A stretch of 64,000 nt of DNA from Combretum micranthum (taxonomy: Eukaryota; Streptophyta; Magnoliopsida; Myrtales; Combretaceae), in contig JAMXBD010002494.1 in assembly GCA_024138025.1 (NCBI GenBank), forward strand, positions 124,001 through 188,000, written 5' to 3'. Numbering within the stretch: the first letter of the stretch is position 1; the number at the start of each line of letters is the position of its first letter. Both the position numbers and the translations under genes were made by a program. The notes under the pieces were generated by a model, which had not been told where the DNA came from, made no database searches, and saw only the letters and a program-made list of their open reading frames with translations. This document shows, piece after piece, positions 47,941-60,650 of the stretch.

Positions 47941-50900
47941 TGTAAGCCCCTAGATTTTTCGGTAAATATAAGTAAACCCTAGAACTGGAAGTCAATCAGG
48001 AACCTTACAGTTAACCTAATTCTATGATTACTCTGATGAATCTAGATCTGGCAATCCCGTGTTCTTAAACCCTAGACAATAAAATTAAGATAATTATGGA
48101 TAATGGTTCATAATAATATAGGAAAGCTTAAAAGTATCATATTCGCAATTTTCTAGTGTCTTTCGGATCCGAACGACATCAGTTTTCAAAAACCATGCCC
48201 TGATGCACCGGATAGTGAAAATATTCCGACAATACCATTAGACTCGTAAAAATATAAGGATTTCAAAAATATCGGTTTTAGAATTTTTCGGTAACTAAAA
48301 ATATCATATATAGCTTATTTACGCATATTTTCTTTATTACTGGTATTTTAATTGTCTAGTCTACTATTCATAGTACTTTTCTACTATTCATTTATCTCTA
48401 TTTTTTCAACTACCTATTCTTACAACCTATATACCTATTTCTTATAATTTTCTTTTTCCATAAAAATTCTACACCATAAATTACTAAACTTCTCTTATAC
48501 TTTTCTTTTAAAATTAATTTTTAATTACTCTTTCTTTCATGCCATCAATTTTATTTTCTTCTTCATTTATTTAATTAACTATAATTTCTCTCCAACTTTT
48601 CCTATAAATACCACCTCCTCTTTCATTTCTTTCACACTCCATCTACTCGCAAATTCACTACAAAAACTCTCCAAAATTCTCCTCTCAAAACTCTCTCAAA
48701 TTCCTTTCTACATACCCCCAAAATTCTCTCAAACACCACCACTTTTCTCCACCATCAAATATATTTTAGGTAATAAACTTTCTTTATATTACTTCTACCA
48801 TGACATATAACTTTACATGATCATGGTGTGAGTTTCCTAAACTTATTGTTATGGAAGTTACACTATGTTCATGTATTGTTCTTGTTCATGAATATCCATT
48901 TCTATATTTCTATTGTTGTTATTATGTTTTGTTCATATCATTAATGTTATTATGCTAACTTCTTATTTATATCTAACTAAATATATTTATGTACATATAT
49001 ATATTCTTTAGAGCATATAAGCTCACTTGTTATTTATTTATTTCTATGCTTTGCAATTTATTTATTTACTTGTTTTATGCAAATTATTAAGACTAGTCTT
49101 TCTAGTCTTAGACTTGTCCATATCAAGTCAAAACAATTTTCTTTCTTTTAATTTCTTTTCTTTTGGGACTAATCTATTCTTAGTCCTGAGATACCTTGAT
49201 GAAACTAAGGTTCCCAATACTTAATCTTATTATTTTGCTCTTATTTATTCTTGTATATATCTTATCTTATTATTTAATATTATTATATTTCTCTTAGTTA
49301 CATATTCTTATTCATGCATGAACATGTTGATATTGTCTCAACAATTATGAAAAGGAGTTTTTTTAAGTAAAGAAAAATAAGAACTCTCTTTAAAAATAAA
49401 TTTTTGTCATCTAAGAAATGATTTTTCTATAAAAACATAAAGTTTTATCTTAACAAATCTTTGCCAAAGTTAGAAAAGTTTATCACAAGTTTCTAATAAC
49501 AATAGTACATGGGATTTCATCCAAGTATATATAAACATGACTACTTTAAGAAACTTTAGTCACTACTAAGAAACATTTAGAAAAACTACATTTTTCAACT
49601 ACTATGATGGAGTTGTGTGAATCTTAAAAAGACTAAAATTATTTTTAGAAATTTTAAAGTATTCTCAAAGATTAAGAAATGAAGTTAAAATAAGAAAACA
49701 CTCACTTATAATATTTAAGAAATTTTCCCAACGAAACTAAAAAGGAATTTTTCAAGTCTTGGCATTTTCCTACTTTCAAGACACATTGTTTTATAAAAAT
49801 CATTTTTGAGATAACACCACTAAATTCATGCATATAATTTGAGTCTACATATATATATTCAAAGGATTTTTCAACTATAAAAATATCTATATTTTGGTAC
49901 AAGAATTTTTAGATGAGAAAAAACTTGGAAAATTGTGTTTTTGAAAAATGGAATTCCGTAACAGTTCTGTAAGTCACTGTTACGAGGCCCAAATGGATTC
50001 TTTTGATAAAAATAACCTTAGAAACAGATAAATCCTTTCGAGTAGGTAGAAATCGGTATATAATATGCAAAATTCCGAGTTAAAATGAGCAAGTTATGGC
50101 CATTTTAAGTTGGAATTTCCATTCATACGAATTTTGATGAATTCAATAAGATAGAATTAGAGAATTTGATCATTTCGGATATTTCTTTTGCTTAGGTGTC
50201 GAGGACGAAGATCTTCTCTTCCTCGAGGATAACTCCGACTGATAGAAAATCGCTATGGATGAGTGAGTTTCCTTTTGCGTTTATGTATTCGCGCATGTGC
50301 TTATAGAATAGAGCACTAGATGTTAGGAAAAGATAAAATTGATATGCATGTAGGATATCATGGGAATTATGTATGTGAATTGTTATGTGCGATCAATAAA
50401 CGATAAGTATATTGGAACCCAATCTGTGATTGATATATTTGTTTCTATGTATGTATTGCTATGTGTGCATTTATTGCTTGATTGAATTAATGTCAGATTT
50501 GAAATCCCCATATACTAAATTACTCATGCATATCACTTAGAATATAATTTCACATTTTTACTACTACTCCTCAATGTGGGACCAGAAAGGTAAGCTGCCT
50601 AGCTAATCTTGAGGACTTAGGACGTTTGGGGAATACGACCTCAAGTTGTAGTTGAGCCGGATCGATCGCTTTGGGAATGCAAAGCCCAAGGACTAGTAGT
50701 ATGGTTCGTTGGAACCCCAAGATGCGCACAAACTTATAAGGAGGTCATTTGGGGTCTAGTTCAAATCATTTCCTAACCACCGATGGAGGGGTAAATCCAT
50801 CATACATACGGAACCGGATAATCGTATGTACTGTTTGATCATATCAATATTGCATTTTATATGCTTGTTTAATAAACTTGGTTGAATGCTTGTTATGATT

Positions 50901-51363
50901 ATTTTTATATAAGGAATATCTCGCTAAGTTAGTTATGCTTATAACCCAATAGACTTTTATTGCAGGGCCTCGTTTTATACCCGAGACCATCTTGATCATC
51001 CGGGTAGAATCTTTATTTTGGGAAGCTTTTGGAGGAACTCTGTTTTGAAGTCTTTAGTAGATTTCTTCTAAAGTTTTATAGTTTTAGTTATTTATCTTAG
51101 TAAAACTATGTTGTTATGAAAATTATTAGAAGAATGCCCCCGAGAAGTTGTAAGACTCTATATTTCGATGAAATATATTAAGTGTTACTTTGAATGTTCT
51201 ACTGCCAATATCTTAAAATGCATTACTCCACCAGTCTCCCTTTGATGTAAATGTACGCCTCTGACCGATATGGAAGCTTTCGAATGATTGAGGTAATCAT
51301 TTTTAAGTTTTAATATTGTGTACGGCGGGCTGTTACGTTTAGGGTACCCGTTGGGGCATGACA
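47941..51363 (+). mobile_element. solo LTR C of the long-LTR family, 3,423 bp
   Basis: TGTAAGCCCC...GGGGCATGACA with a perfect target duplication GTAGC (47936-47940 and 51364-51368). It is the best-defined of three copies and opposite in orientation to A and B. No coding capacity and no second LTR. Confidence 0.93.
48603..48610 (+). promoter_or_regulatory. TATA box of solo LTR C
   Basis: TATAAATA 663 bp into the LTR, followed by a CT-rich leader (48620-48740). The same motif lies 713 and 704 bp into LTRs A and B. Confidence 0.6.
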
Positions 51364-51640
51364 GTAGCATTGGAGAAAGAGGAGGATGTTGAGGATAACG
51401 ATGATGATATTTGTGAAGGGGAGTAGGTGGCTCAAAATGCTAATGGGGATCTAGCATTGGGATCAACCATAGATCTTGCACCCGAAGATTGTGCTAATCA
51501 ACCTCCAGTTAAGGAGGTCCTTCTAGTCGGTGTTGACCAAAGGTTAGGGCCCAATGTGGTTGTTGCCTCGACTGGCTCGACAAGTGGGTAGCAAGTGAGG
51601 GGTTACCTGTTCTCATATTGATCAGTTTGTGGAGGAGTTG

Positions 51641-52841
51641 AATAAAGAGTTAGCAATGAGGTGATAACAATCATCCAATGTAATTACGTCCTATGTAATG
51701 ATGATATTTTTAATTGGGTTTTTCCATACTTTAACCCATCTTGTGTTTTCATATGACCTTTATTGTTTATTACTTTCATGCACCTTAATCCCGGGATTTG
51801 TGCCCTATCCATATTAATGAATACCCTTGATCGTCAAATCTTTATCGTATAAATTTGATGGTTAGGGTTGTACATCAGTTGCCTTTCCCGAGATTGGGAC
51901 TTCATCATTGTCTCTTCAGGTCTTTGGTTATAAATAATGGGGTCTTTTTCCCCATTTTTGCTATCAAAAGTTCTCTTAAACTGTTAACGAAGCTTCCCTC
52001 TTCATTAGTAGGTGTTTTTTAGTTTTGTAGCTTCTTCTTATGGAGTATAAGATTTGAGGATGGCTGGAAAGATCGAGCCCTTAGTGTCATGTTGCTATGT
52101 CTTCTTCTTATTTGGTTTGAGCTTTCCTGGAGAAATTTTTTCTAAAGTAAGTATTGTTTGTCAATGGTGGCAAGATCATTTTTCTTGCGTTGCATTGTGT
52201 AATGGAGGTTGCTGGTCACGTTATTTCCAGTTATATGGAACCCTTGATGGTAAGGGAAGAGTGCTTGTGCTTAAATCGGGAAGTTAGCCCATTGTTTCTA
52301 CCATGGTCTTAAATCTTCCTCTTTTGGTTCTCTTTTGGCTATTTAGAATAAGTTCTAAGAAAGATTAAGGTGGGTTTCTTTCATAGGCTTGGGAGTTAAG
52401 AGTATTTGGTGAACTAGCATGGATTCAATAAAGGGGAAATGTTTAAGTTACTCCTTCTTCATACAGAGGCTCGGTTGTTGGATACTTAGTTATCTTAGTT
52501 TGTTCATCTTTGCTCTACATAGAATTCTTGGTGCAGCTTAGCAAGGTAAGCAAATTGGCTCTTCCTTTCCTTATGTAATTAACAACTCCCTGATCATCTT
52601 GTTTTTCTCAAATTCCTCTGATTCAAATGCTTCGTGTTATTAAGAAGGTAGTATTGGCTAATAGTTTTTATCGTTAGTAACTTATACTGATTTGTAGTAT
52701 TTGGCTAGAATACCATTTTAAACTACCCTAGTCGCAAAGCTAGTCAAAACTATTGTGCCATTTCCAATCAATAAACAAGTTTTGAGATTCATTCGTGTTG
52801 TTTCTCTTTTCCATTGGTTATATTACACGCATGCATCTTAT
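51641..52841 (+). other. spacer between antisense ORF and tandem array
   Basis: No supported gene. A 77-codon frame at 52054-52287 has no family features. Probably untranslated sequence of the Tat element. Confidence 0.4.
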
Positions 52842-53925
52842 GACTTGGGGCCTGAGCCTCGTAGGGGCTTTGGCATGGCTTGGGAATATGTTTTTAGAAT
52901 GTAGATGCTGAGCGTTCATAGCCCGATCGATTAGTCTTGGGGCCTAACCTTGCTAGAGACTTAAGTTATTAAGACGTAGGTACAGAGCGTAAGTAACCCG
53001 ATTGATCAATCCCTAAGGCCTATGCTTTGCTATGGACTTAAGGTTTTAAAATGAGGGTGCTGAGTTTAAGCAGCTCGGTTGATTGATCCATGGGGCCTAA
53101 GCTTCACTAAGGACTTAAGGTTTTAGGACGCAGGTGCTGAGCATAAGTAGCCCGATTGATCGCTCCCTAAGGCTTGAGCCTCACTAGAGATTTAAGCTTT
53201 TAGATCACAAGTGCTTAGTGTAAGCAACCCGTTCTATCAATCCATGGGGCCTAAGCCTCGCTAGGGTCTACTGATGCTAAACGTAAGTAGCTTGGTTGAT
53301 TTTGTCCATAAGGCTTGAGCCTCACAAAGGACTTAAGCTTTTAGGATGCTGATCTAAATAGAAGCAGCCCGGTCGATCAGTCATTAGGGCTTGAGCCTTG
53401 GTAGGGACTTAAGATTTTAAGTTGATTGGTTCTTGAGGCCTAAGCCTTACTAGGCACTTAAGCTTTTTAAGATGCAAGTGTTGTGTGTAAGCATCCTGAT
53501 CAATTGGTCTTTAGGGCCTAAGCCTTGCTAAGGACTTAAGCTTTTGGGACATGGGTGCTGAGCATAAGTAGCCTGGTCAATCGGTCCTTAGGGCCTGAGC
53601 TTTACTAGGGACAAGTTTTTAGGATGCAGGTGCTGAGCTTAAGCATCAGGTTGATCGATCCATAGGACCTGAACCTCGCTAGGGACTTAAGTTTTTGAGA
53701 TGCGAGTGTTGAGTGTAAGCAGTCCGATAGATTGGTCTCTGAGGCAAGAGCCTATGTAGGGACAAGTTTTTATGATGTGGGTACTGAGTGTATGCTACCC
53801 AAGATCGATTGGTCCTCGAGGCCTGAGCCTCACTAGGGACTTAAGGTTTTAGACCCAAGTGCTAAGCATAAGCAGCCTGGTCGATCAGTCCCCAGGACTT
53901 TAGCATCATTAGGGAGATATTGTCC
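52842..53925. repeat. ~75 bp tandem array, about 15 degenerate copies
   Basis: Each unit contains GGGGCCTAAGCCTCGCTAGG, then GACTTAAG-TTTTAGGA, then GTGCTGAGCATAAGCAGCCC and a GATCGATC-like end. Anchors fall near 52846, 52939, 53019, 53095, 53170, 53245, 53310, 53385, 53432, 53510, 53587, 53663, 53742, 53811 and 53890. One unit near 53385-53432 is short. It lies between pol and the antisense ORF of the Tat element. Confidence 0.92.
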
Positions 53926-54369
53926 ACTGAGATTTCATAATGTCATGTTTCCAAGAAATAATTTGGAGTTCATTTTTTAAAATGGTTTCAAATACAAAAT
54001 GAACTATAAGAAAACATTAAAGATAAAAAAAAAAAAAGACCACTTTCTAAATGAAATATTTCCTTAAGCTATCAACATTCCATGTTCTTGCTATTAATTA
54101 ACCGTCCAATCATTCCAATAGGTAAGCCCTGTTTCTGAGTTTTTCCTTGACACTGACATGATCTTCCTAAGTGGGGGTAAGTTTGCTTTGTCCTTCTCTT
54201 GCTCCCATGTCAGTTAATTTTCAACATATTAGGTTGCCAAGGCGAAATTCTTTGTGCCTTGCTTTCTTATCTTTGCACAGGTGGCCGTAAGTTGGTATAC
54301 GATGAGCTTTTGCTCAGCTTGATCTCATAGTTCTTCAACCGTATCTAAGTATGGCTTTAATGCAATTTT

Positions 54370-55551
54370 GGTTGACCTCCAGGTGGAATTCTTGCGTCCT
54401 ATGAACCTAAAGTTCTAATTCAATCAGTGTATTGCTTTTGTATTAAACGCCAATTATTATAGTATTTCACCCAATATCGTTCGTTGTGTGGTCCTATATC
54501 CCCAAAGTACGTTAGGTAGTTGATCGACCCATCTAACATGGTCTCAGTCGACCATCTTTATGAGGCTTTCAGCTATGGTGCGGTTTACTACCTCCACCTA
54601 TTCATTGGTTTGGGGGTAAGAAACTAATGTGTACCGAATCATGATATGATGATGCTGGCAAAATCATCTAAACTAATCATTGTCGAACTGAATTCCTTTG
54701 TCAGTAATTATGACCTTTAGTACTTCGAAACGGCATGAGATGTAGTTGGTTACAAAAGCTTATGTTGCTCATTTTGTGGTATAAGCCATCGCTTGTGCCT
54801 TTGTCCATTTGGTAAAATAATTGACTGCGATGATGATGAAACGTTTCTATCTAGAGTTTCTAAGGAAGGGACTAAGTGTATACATTCCTCATTGGGCAAA
54901 TGGCCATGGGCTTGACATTGATCGGAGATAGTTGCTTAGTAGTGGGTTAAGGGCGCATTTTTCTAGCATTGAAGGCATTTCTTTGCCATCTCTATTGCAT
55001 CTTTCCTCATAGTTGGCCAATAGTAGCCAAGTCATAGCACCTTTACATACAGTGTTTGTCTGGCAATATGGTTGCTGCATTCCCTTAAGTATAGGTCCTC
55101 TAGGACAACTCGGGCTTCTTCCAGTCGAAGGCAGTTGAGTAGCCCCTTAAAAATAATACATCATTCAACAATGTGTAGTTTGCAGCTTGATACATGAGTT
55201 TCTTAGCTGCTTTTTCATCGGTTAATAGAACTCCATCCCTTAAATATTTCTTTATGGGGCCCATCCAGCAACATAATGAGAGGTCCATTTCACTAGTTAG
55301 TACGCCCAGATGTTGCTTCTCGATGGTGCATCATGGTAGATACTCCATGAATATCCCTTCTTCTTTGGGTTTAAGGCTCGAGGGGTTTACTGTTGCAAAT
55401 TAAGAAAGTTTTTCGACCTTAACGTCCTCTGTTTGGGGTATCTTATGAATGTTCCAACTAAAAAAGTTAGTCATTAATGAGAGGACAAGTTCCATGTATT
55501 TAACCATAGCTTCCCCTTTTGCCTAATATTCTCCTTCCACTTGTTGCATAA
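54370..55551 (-). pseudogene. Ty3/gypsy integrase and end of RNase H, degenerate
   Basis: Read leftward: RNase H tail 55551-55400 (MQQVEGEY, stop, AKGEAMVKYMEL). The integrase zinc-finger lead-in (WMGPIKKYLRDGVLLTDEKA, then LLNDVLFLRGYS) is at 55260-55120, and the H2C2 region near 55060-54930. The catalytic core is at 54840-54530: FIIIAVNYFTKWTKAQAM, VLKVIITDKGIQFDN and QTNE-VEVVNRT. The first core Asp is Asn (VNYF instead of VDYF), and the DNG motif reads DKG. The C-terminal LWGYRTTQRT block is at about 54515-54485. Stops interrupt each block. It is a Tat-type pol relic with no activity possible. Confidence 0.88.
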
Positions 55552-58500
55552 TGTAGATACCCCATTTTTGTCTTCCTTCATTTTATCTTTTGTCAAGTTG
55601 ACATGAAAATACAAAAAAATAAAAATAAAAAGAAAAGAAAAGTCCCAAAAGATCAAAAAACTGAAAATCTAATTAAAAAATTAATTATTACAAACTTGAA
55701 AAAGATAAAATAATAAAAACGGATCGATATCATTTTTATGGCTCACAAAGAGCTTTAATAGAATTCTAATACGTATGTGTAACTTAGGTAAATTCGAGTT
55801 CATTATTGGAAGAGACAGATTTTATTTGAGATTAATTTTTTCAAACTAGGCCTAGGAATGCAACTGGGGTGGGTTTGAGACGGGTCATATAAGACCCGAA
55901 CCCAATCCGGTTCTTTATAGGGTCGTCTGAACCCGACTCGAAACCTTATAAGGTTTTTTATATAATACTCAAACCCGCCCCTATGGTCATAGTCTTGACC
56001 CGCTCCATCCTACCAACTCGATTGCATTTTTACTCTTTTTTTTCCTTTTAATTCTTATTGTGTAGAGGTTCTTACAAAGTGGACAAACAAGACAATATAA
56101 TATCAACTCCACATTGCATATTATATATCAATACCTTCGAAAAAGTGTAATTACAATACATTGTAATATCAAAAGTTATTATATATGTGTGATGCATATT
56201 TCTTCTTTTGCAATTTTTTATTTTTTATATATACTTTTTTATTTAATTTTAGTGTGGGATAAGATGCAATTCTTTTGCATTTATGTTCCTATATCAAAAT
56301 ACATGATTATGTGTAACGCAAATATAAACACCATTCTAAATGAGGAAAAATTTATTACAAACTTTGTAATACTAAATTTATGAAGCTAGTATTCTATCTT
56401 TTCGAGTCACAAGTGGTATTTTATTTTAATTTTTCTAATTAAAAAAAGATATTAATGTCAAAAATAAAAAACAATAGAAAATATGCACTTAACAATATTT
56501 TTAGTTAATGAAATACACATGCTATATTATATTAAGCAATAAACCATGTCAATTAAAAAAAAAAGAAAATTATTCCTTTGACATATTATCTAATATTTAA
56601 TTGTCAACACCAATAATAAGTTGGTAACAACAATATTACTTGCTCATCTATCATTATGTATAAGTTTAAAAAAAATCCATTTACTTATATCAACTTATTA
56701 ATATGTGAGTTATGACAAACCTTAATGTTTGTTAAGTTTTTTTTTAATTTTAAAATTTAAATTATATTTTTCATAGTAATTTTAGTGGATCGAGTCGACC
56801 TACATGGTCATAACTACGACTCAAACACAACATGCAATCCTATAGGGTTATAAAATTTTTTACCAAACCTGTCCAATAACCCTATAAGGTTTTTAGTAGA
56901 TCGATTGGATTAAGTATCTTATAATGACTAGCCCGGCTACATCCTTAACCAAGCCTCTTTTGATGTTTTGTGATACAATTTAGAAAAATCTGAATTTATG
57001 CTTGTAATTTAGTTTAATTAATAATTTATTGAAAATATATCATTAAATATATATCCTACGTCAGTTTATAGCGAATGGACCATAATTGGGCACGTTAAGG
57101 ACAAAGGGAATCAAATTAGTCGTCTGTTTAAGTTGAAAATGCATCCCTAACACTTCCCTGTTTTGCCCAAAAGGAAGTCATGTGCATCGCACATGATCAT
57201 CCCAGTCTACGAATGAGCATGACTATAGAGAGAGAGATTGTGAGAAGAAGAAGAAGAATTAGATAAAGCTGAATCTAATCAAATCTTATCACTTTTTAGT
57301 ACAAATCTTAACGGAATCAAAAGATAAACATAAGCACGTATGGGATTCACATGAAAATTAACGAAAATCATATAGGCTTCTAAAAGAGGATATCTTGATA
57401 TTTCATCAAATTGGATTCATGCTTATCTGCATGTAGAACATCAAGACGTGTGATTAATCGAAGATAAGAAGAACCCTGAACATATGAAGAGAGGATCTTC
57501 TTCATCGCTAAGGAGGGGCATAACTTCATCTTGTTCCTTCCACCACCTCTCAACTTTCTCTCTTTAACCCCCATATATCTACTCTGCACTTTCTCACTCT
57601 AATGACATTCTCTCTCTACCTAACCCTTTCTTCAACCTCTCAAATCATAGCTCTCACTGACCGCAACACCAACCTACCACCTGTCCGCCATCTTCACCGT
57701 CATCAGCGAACTCAATACCAAGCTCCATCATGAAGCAGACCAAAATCCGCACCTAGCGTGACTAGTGGAGTCGAACGTCACCTTCTGGCATCTGCCGAGC
57801 CACGAGGATGAGATACCAACTTCCGAACACCGCCTACTCGCGACCGACAAGCACCAAGCGAGACAGCCGTGACGAAGAAGACTCATTGAAACGGATTAAT
57901 TTGGTACAGGTATATATGGCGGTGTTAGTAATCGTATCATACAATTACTTAAGTGATGTGGTTCTATAATTTCTTTTCTCTCTTTCTCTCTTCCCTAAAA
58001 GATTTATCGATCTTGAATATACAATAAATGGTTTGTAAAGTTTCATTCGCACCGTATTTTTTTTTTATATAGAAATTAAATTCTTACATGGTTTGTCTAT
58101 AATTGTTAAAATTGCATTACTGTGCAGAGACATATGGTTTCATGTTGCATAAAATAATAATAATAATAAAACTTTTCTGACATTCATGGTTTTCGTAAAT
58201 AAAAATCATATTAATAGGCAGTTTTCAAAATTAACATTTGCATAAATCGGACCTAAAATTAAGCATCCTAGGAATTTTTTTATGAATGAGATTAAAATGA
58301 TAAAAAAACATAAATCTAGCAATTTCTTTGAGATTAAAATCTATCCAACAAACTAAAGTTTTATAAAATCAAACAAAATATGATGGTTTGATTCGGGTAT
58401 AGCAAATACGTAGATACTTATGGAGTTATCATAAAAAATGTAAAAAAAATAAAACTATTTTTTTTCCACATTATTGTATTTTCTACATTTTTAGTAATTA

Positions 58501-59060
58501 TCATGTATTATTTATATTTGTTATGACTATTTCATATTTTCAATGTTGGTCATTGTCCTTCATAGTTTTTCATAGACTTTAATTATTTGTTGCTTTTTAC
58601 AAGATTTTATTTCTTTTTAACTAATTTTCATCTTTTAGGTTTTAGGATATCAATAGATTTTAGGTAATTTTCATTACTTTGTTTAGTCTTTATTTTTATT
58701 ATTATTGTGAATATTATTACATATAAATGATATATTAATTATGGCCCTTTTAGTTTTTAAAAGCCCACAACTGATAAGCTCTTTAGGTGTGATAGAATCG
58801 CCAGATTCTAGAATTCATTAGTTAAATATTTTTTCTAAAAATTAATCTTTTTAGAAAAAGCTTATTGACCAATATAGCTTAAAATAGGGTTGGCCCTCTT
58901 AGCCGGCCCTGATTTTATTATTTTTTCCAACTTATATTGGTGGTGACTTCGAGCCAATTTTTTTAATGATTTTTCACAAAAAGATTTTCAAAATCTTCTT
59001 TAATTGTGTTAAGTATCTATATTAAGTGGGTTAGGTTTAATATGGATCCAGTTAAAGGAA
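55552..59060 (+). mobile_element. LTR-like insertion splitting RNase H of the Tat element
   Basis: The RNase H frame is broken at about 55552 (after the DSQIV-side block at 59075-59090 on the far side). The insert begins TGTAGATACCCCATTTTT, an LTR-like start. Near its other end, 58941-58960 contains ATTGGTGGTGACTTCGAG, similar to the TGGCGACTC sequence found at the primer site of many gypsy elements. A CT-rich stretch with ATATAT lies at 57530-57660. No coding frames. The right edge is uncertain within ~20 bp and I could not confirm a target duplication. It could be a solo LTR or a truncated LTR plus leader. Confidence 0.5.
55853..56947. mobile_element. hAT-type MITE, CCCGAACCC family, copy 2 (1,095 bp)
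   Basis: Inverted ends TAGGAATGCAACTGGGG and TAAGGATGTAGCCGGG are flanked by ACTAGGCC (55845-55852) and ACCAAGCC (56948-56955), a 6/8 duplication. Arms repeat GACCCGAACCC-type motifs; the core is AT-rich. More diverged than the 32216-32707 copy. It sits inside the 55552-59060 insertion, so it is younger than that insert. Confidence 0.8.
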
Positions 59061-60650
59061 TGGCAAATTTCTAAGCTCAACACACACAATTTGGGAATCA
59101 AAATAACTATTATATTGTTGATCCTAACCTCCATGGCTACTTTCAATCTTGCTACGGGTGCCTCGTGCTGCCTCATTGCTACTTGTGTTGAAGCCAAACT
59201 TAAGAGCAAAAGCATATCTTTATGTTGTAAGGCCCTTACAGAATTAGTCCTGCTCCAGAGGCCCTCTTGGCTCGATGATCTATTGACATGTAATGTTTAC
59301 TTTGGTTTGCCGTCCTTAAGTGGTTCCTTTAGCAGGCCGGTGTATTCTACCATGAAATCTACTAAAATATGGGCTTTGATGGCATCTCATGCCTTAAATT
59401 GTACGCCATAGGTGCTTAACTCAATCGCATATTTCATCATTTGACCTGATGCATCTAGTTTGTGGAGGATAGTGCAAAGAGGTTAGTCAGTTAGGATCGT
59501 CACTTAATGTGTTTCAAAATAAGGTTTAAGTCTCCTTGTCAATAAGACTACCACCAAGGGCGACTTTTTTTTTACTCTGGAGTATCTTTCCTCTAGCCCT
59601 TAGAAGATGTGACTAATATAATAGATTGGTTTGTGCTCCCATCCGTCTACTTGAACAAGAACTGAAGAAATGGCTTTATTGCTCACTGCTAGGTATAGGA
59701 ATAATTCTTCTCTTGATATAGGTTTGGCAAGGATCGAAAGAGTCACAAGGAATTCCATTAGGTCCGTAAAAGCCTTGTCACAATCTTTGGTCCACTTGAA
59801 GTTAATCGTGTTCTTAAAGATCTTAAGAAGTTGATGGATTGGTGGGCGCTTTGGGATACAAATCTATTTAGAGCCATAAAGTGGTCGGTAAGTCTCTGAA
59901 CCTCCTTTATCGTCTTGAGAGGCGTCATATCAAGCACGGCCTTGATTTGGTCAGGGTTTGACTCAATTCCCCATTGTGTGACCATGTACCCAAGGAATTT
60001 TCCAAAAGAAGCCTTGAATATACATTTTTGGAATTTAATTTCATTTAGTATCTCCTCAACCTATCAAAGGTCTTCGGAAGATCTTTAAGATGGTCTTTCA
60101 TGTATCATATTGTCTATGTAGGTCTCCATGTTCCTTCCAATTTTTTCTTTAAATACTGTCATGACTAGCCTCCAGTAAGTGGCTCTAACGTTTTCCAAGC
60201 CAAATGGCATAACCTTGTAGTAGTATGTGCCGAAGTGGTGACAATGATGTGTGCACCTGATCTTTCGGTTCCATGACTATCTGGTTATACCTTGAAAAGA
60301 TGTCTATGAAGCTTAGTAGTGCCTACCTAGATATAACATTACTAGTTGGTCTATTCTTAAAAGTGAAAAGTAATCTTTCGGACATGCTTTATTAAGATTA
60401 GTGTAGTCAACACATATCCTCCATTTACCATTGGCTTTTTTCACCATGATGACATTGGCAAGCCATGTGGGGTACTTTTCTTCGTGGATGAATCCCTTTC
60501 AGAAGTTTTTGGATCTCTTCTTCTATGGAGGCTTGTCGTACAACGGCAAAATGGCATTACTTTTGTTGCACTGGCTTTACCTTTGGGTCAATGCTAAGCT
60601 TAGGAGTGATGATTGCTTGCTCTATCGCTAGCATATTAACGAGTGACTAG
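59061..60650 (-). pseudogene. Ty3/gypsy reverse transcriptase and RNase H start, degenerate
   Basis: Read leftward: an RT core relic in several frames (60650-60000), then the block GIESNPDQIKAVLDMTPLKT with IKEVQRLT and ALNRFVSQSA (59985-59840), typical of Tat/Ogre RT thumb and connection. FLYLAVSNKAISSVLVQ (about 59690-59640) and ILVDFMVEYTG (about 59370-59335) mark the tether and RNase H beginning. The EAPVARLKVAMEV block and a DSQIV motif in another frame (59170-59080) are the RNase H core. The frame then meets the insertion at 59060. Stops are numerous. Confidence 0.88.

Larger units (their letters stand above)
43921..51640 (+). pseudogene. antisense ORF of the Tat element, Transposase_28-like
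   Basis: Runs opposite to gag-pol. It opens at ATG 43921 (MAGENCNLSHSISK...). A conserved block follows at 44270-44640: IIPLRPSDRA, FCVYVKCLDFGLCFSLSNF and DVLNHFN. This matches the pattern (GLxFPL, VLxHF) of the 'putative gypsy type transposon' family (Transposase_28, PF04195). A splice-like TTTTTGCAG lies at 45034-45042. Beyond two solo LTRs (45791-47481 and 47941-51363) the frame resumes with a helical, probably coiled-coil stretch (47560-47760) and an acidic tail (51364-51420, EKEEDVEDNDDD). Removing the first solo LTR with one duplication leaves the frame open across the joint. Stops and frameshifts elsewhere show decay. Its role in Tat elements is unknown. Confidence 0.6.

Noticed and set aside
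52842..53925. CRISPR-like regular repeats
   Set aside because: Units are contiguous with no unique spacers and diverge along their whole length, so this is a plain tandem array in a plant retroelement.
56114..56383. 89-codon frame in the core of a hAT MITE
   Set aside because: AT-rich core with Ile/Tyr/Phe-rich chance translation; no transposase motif.
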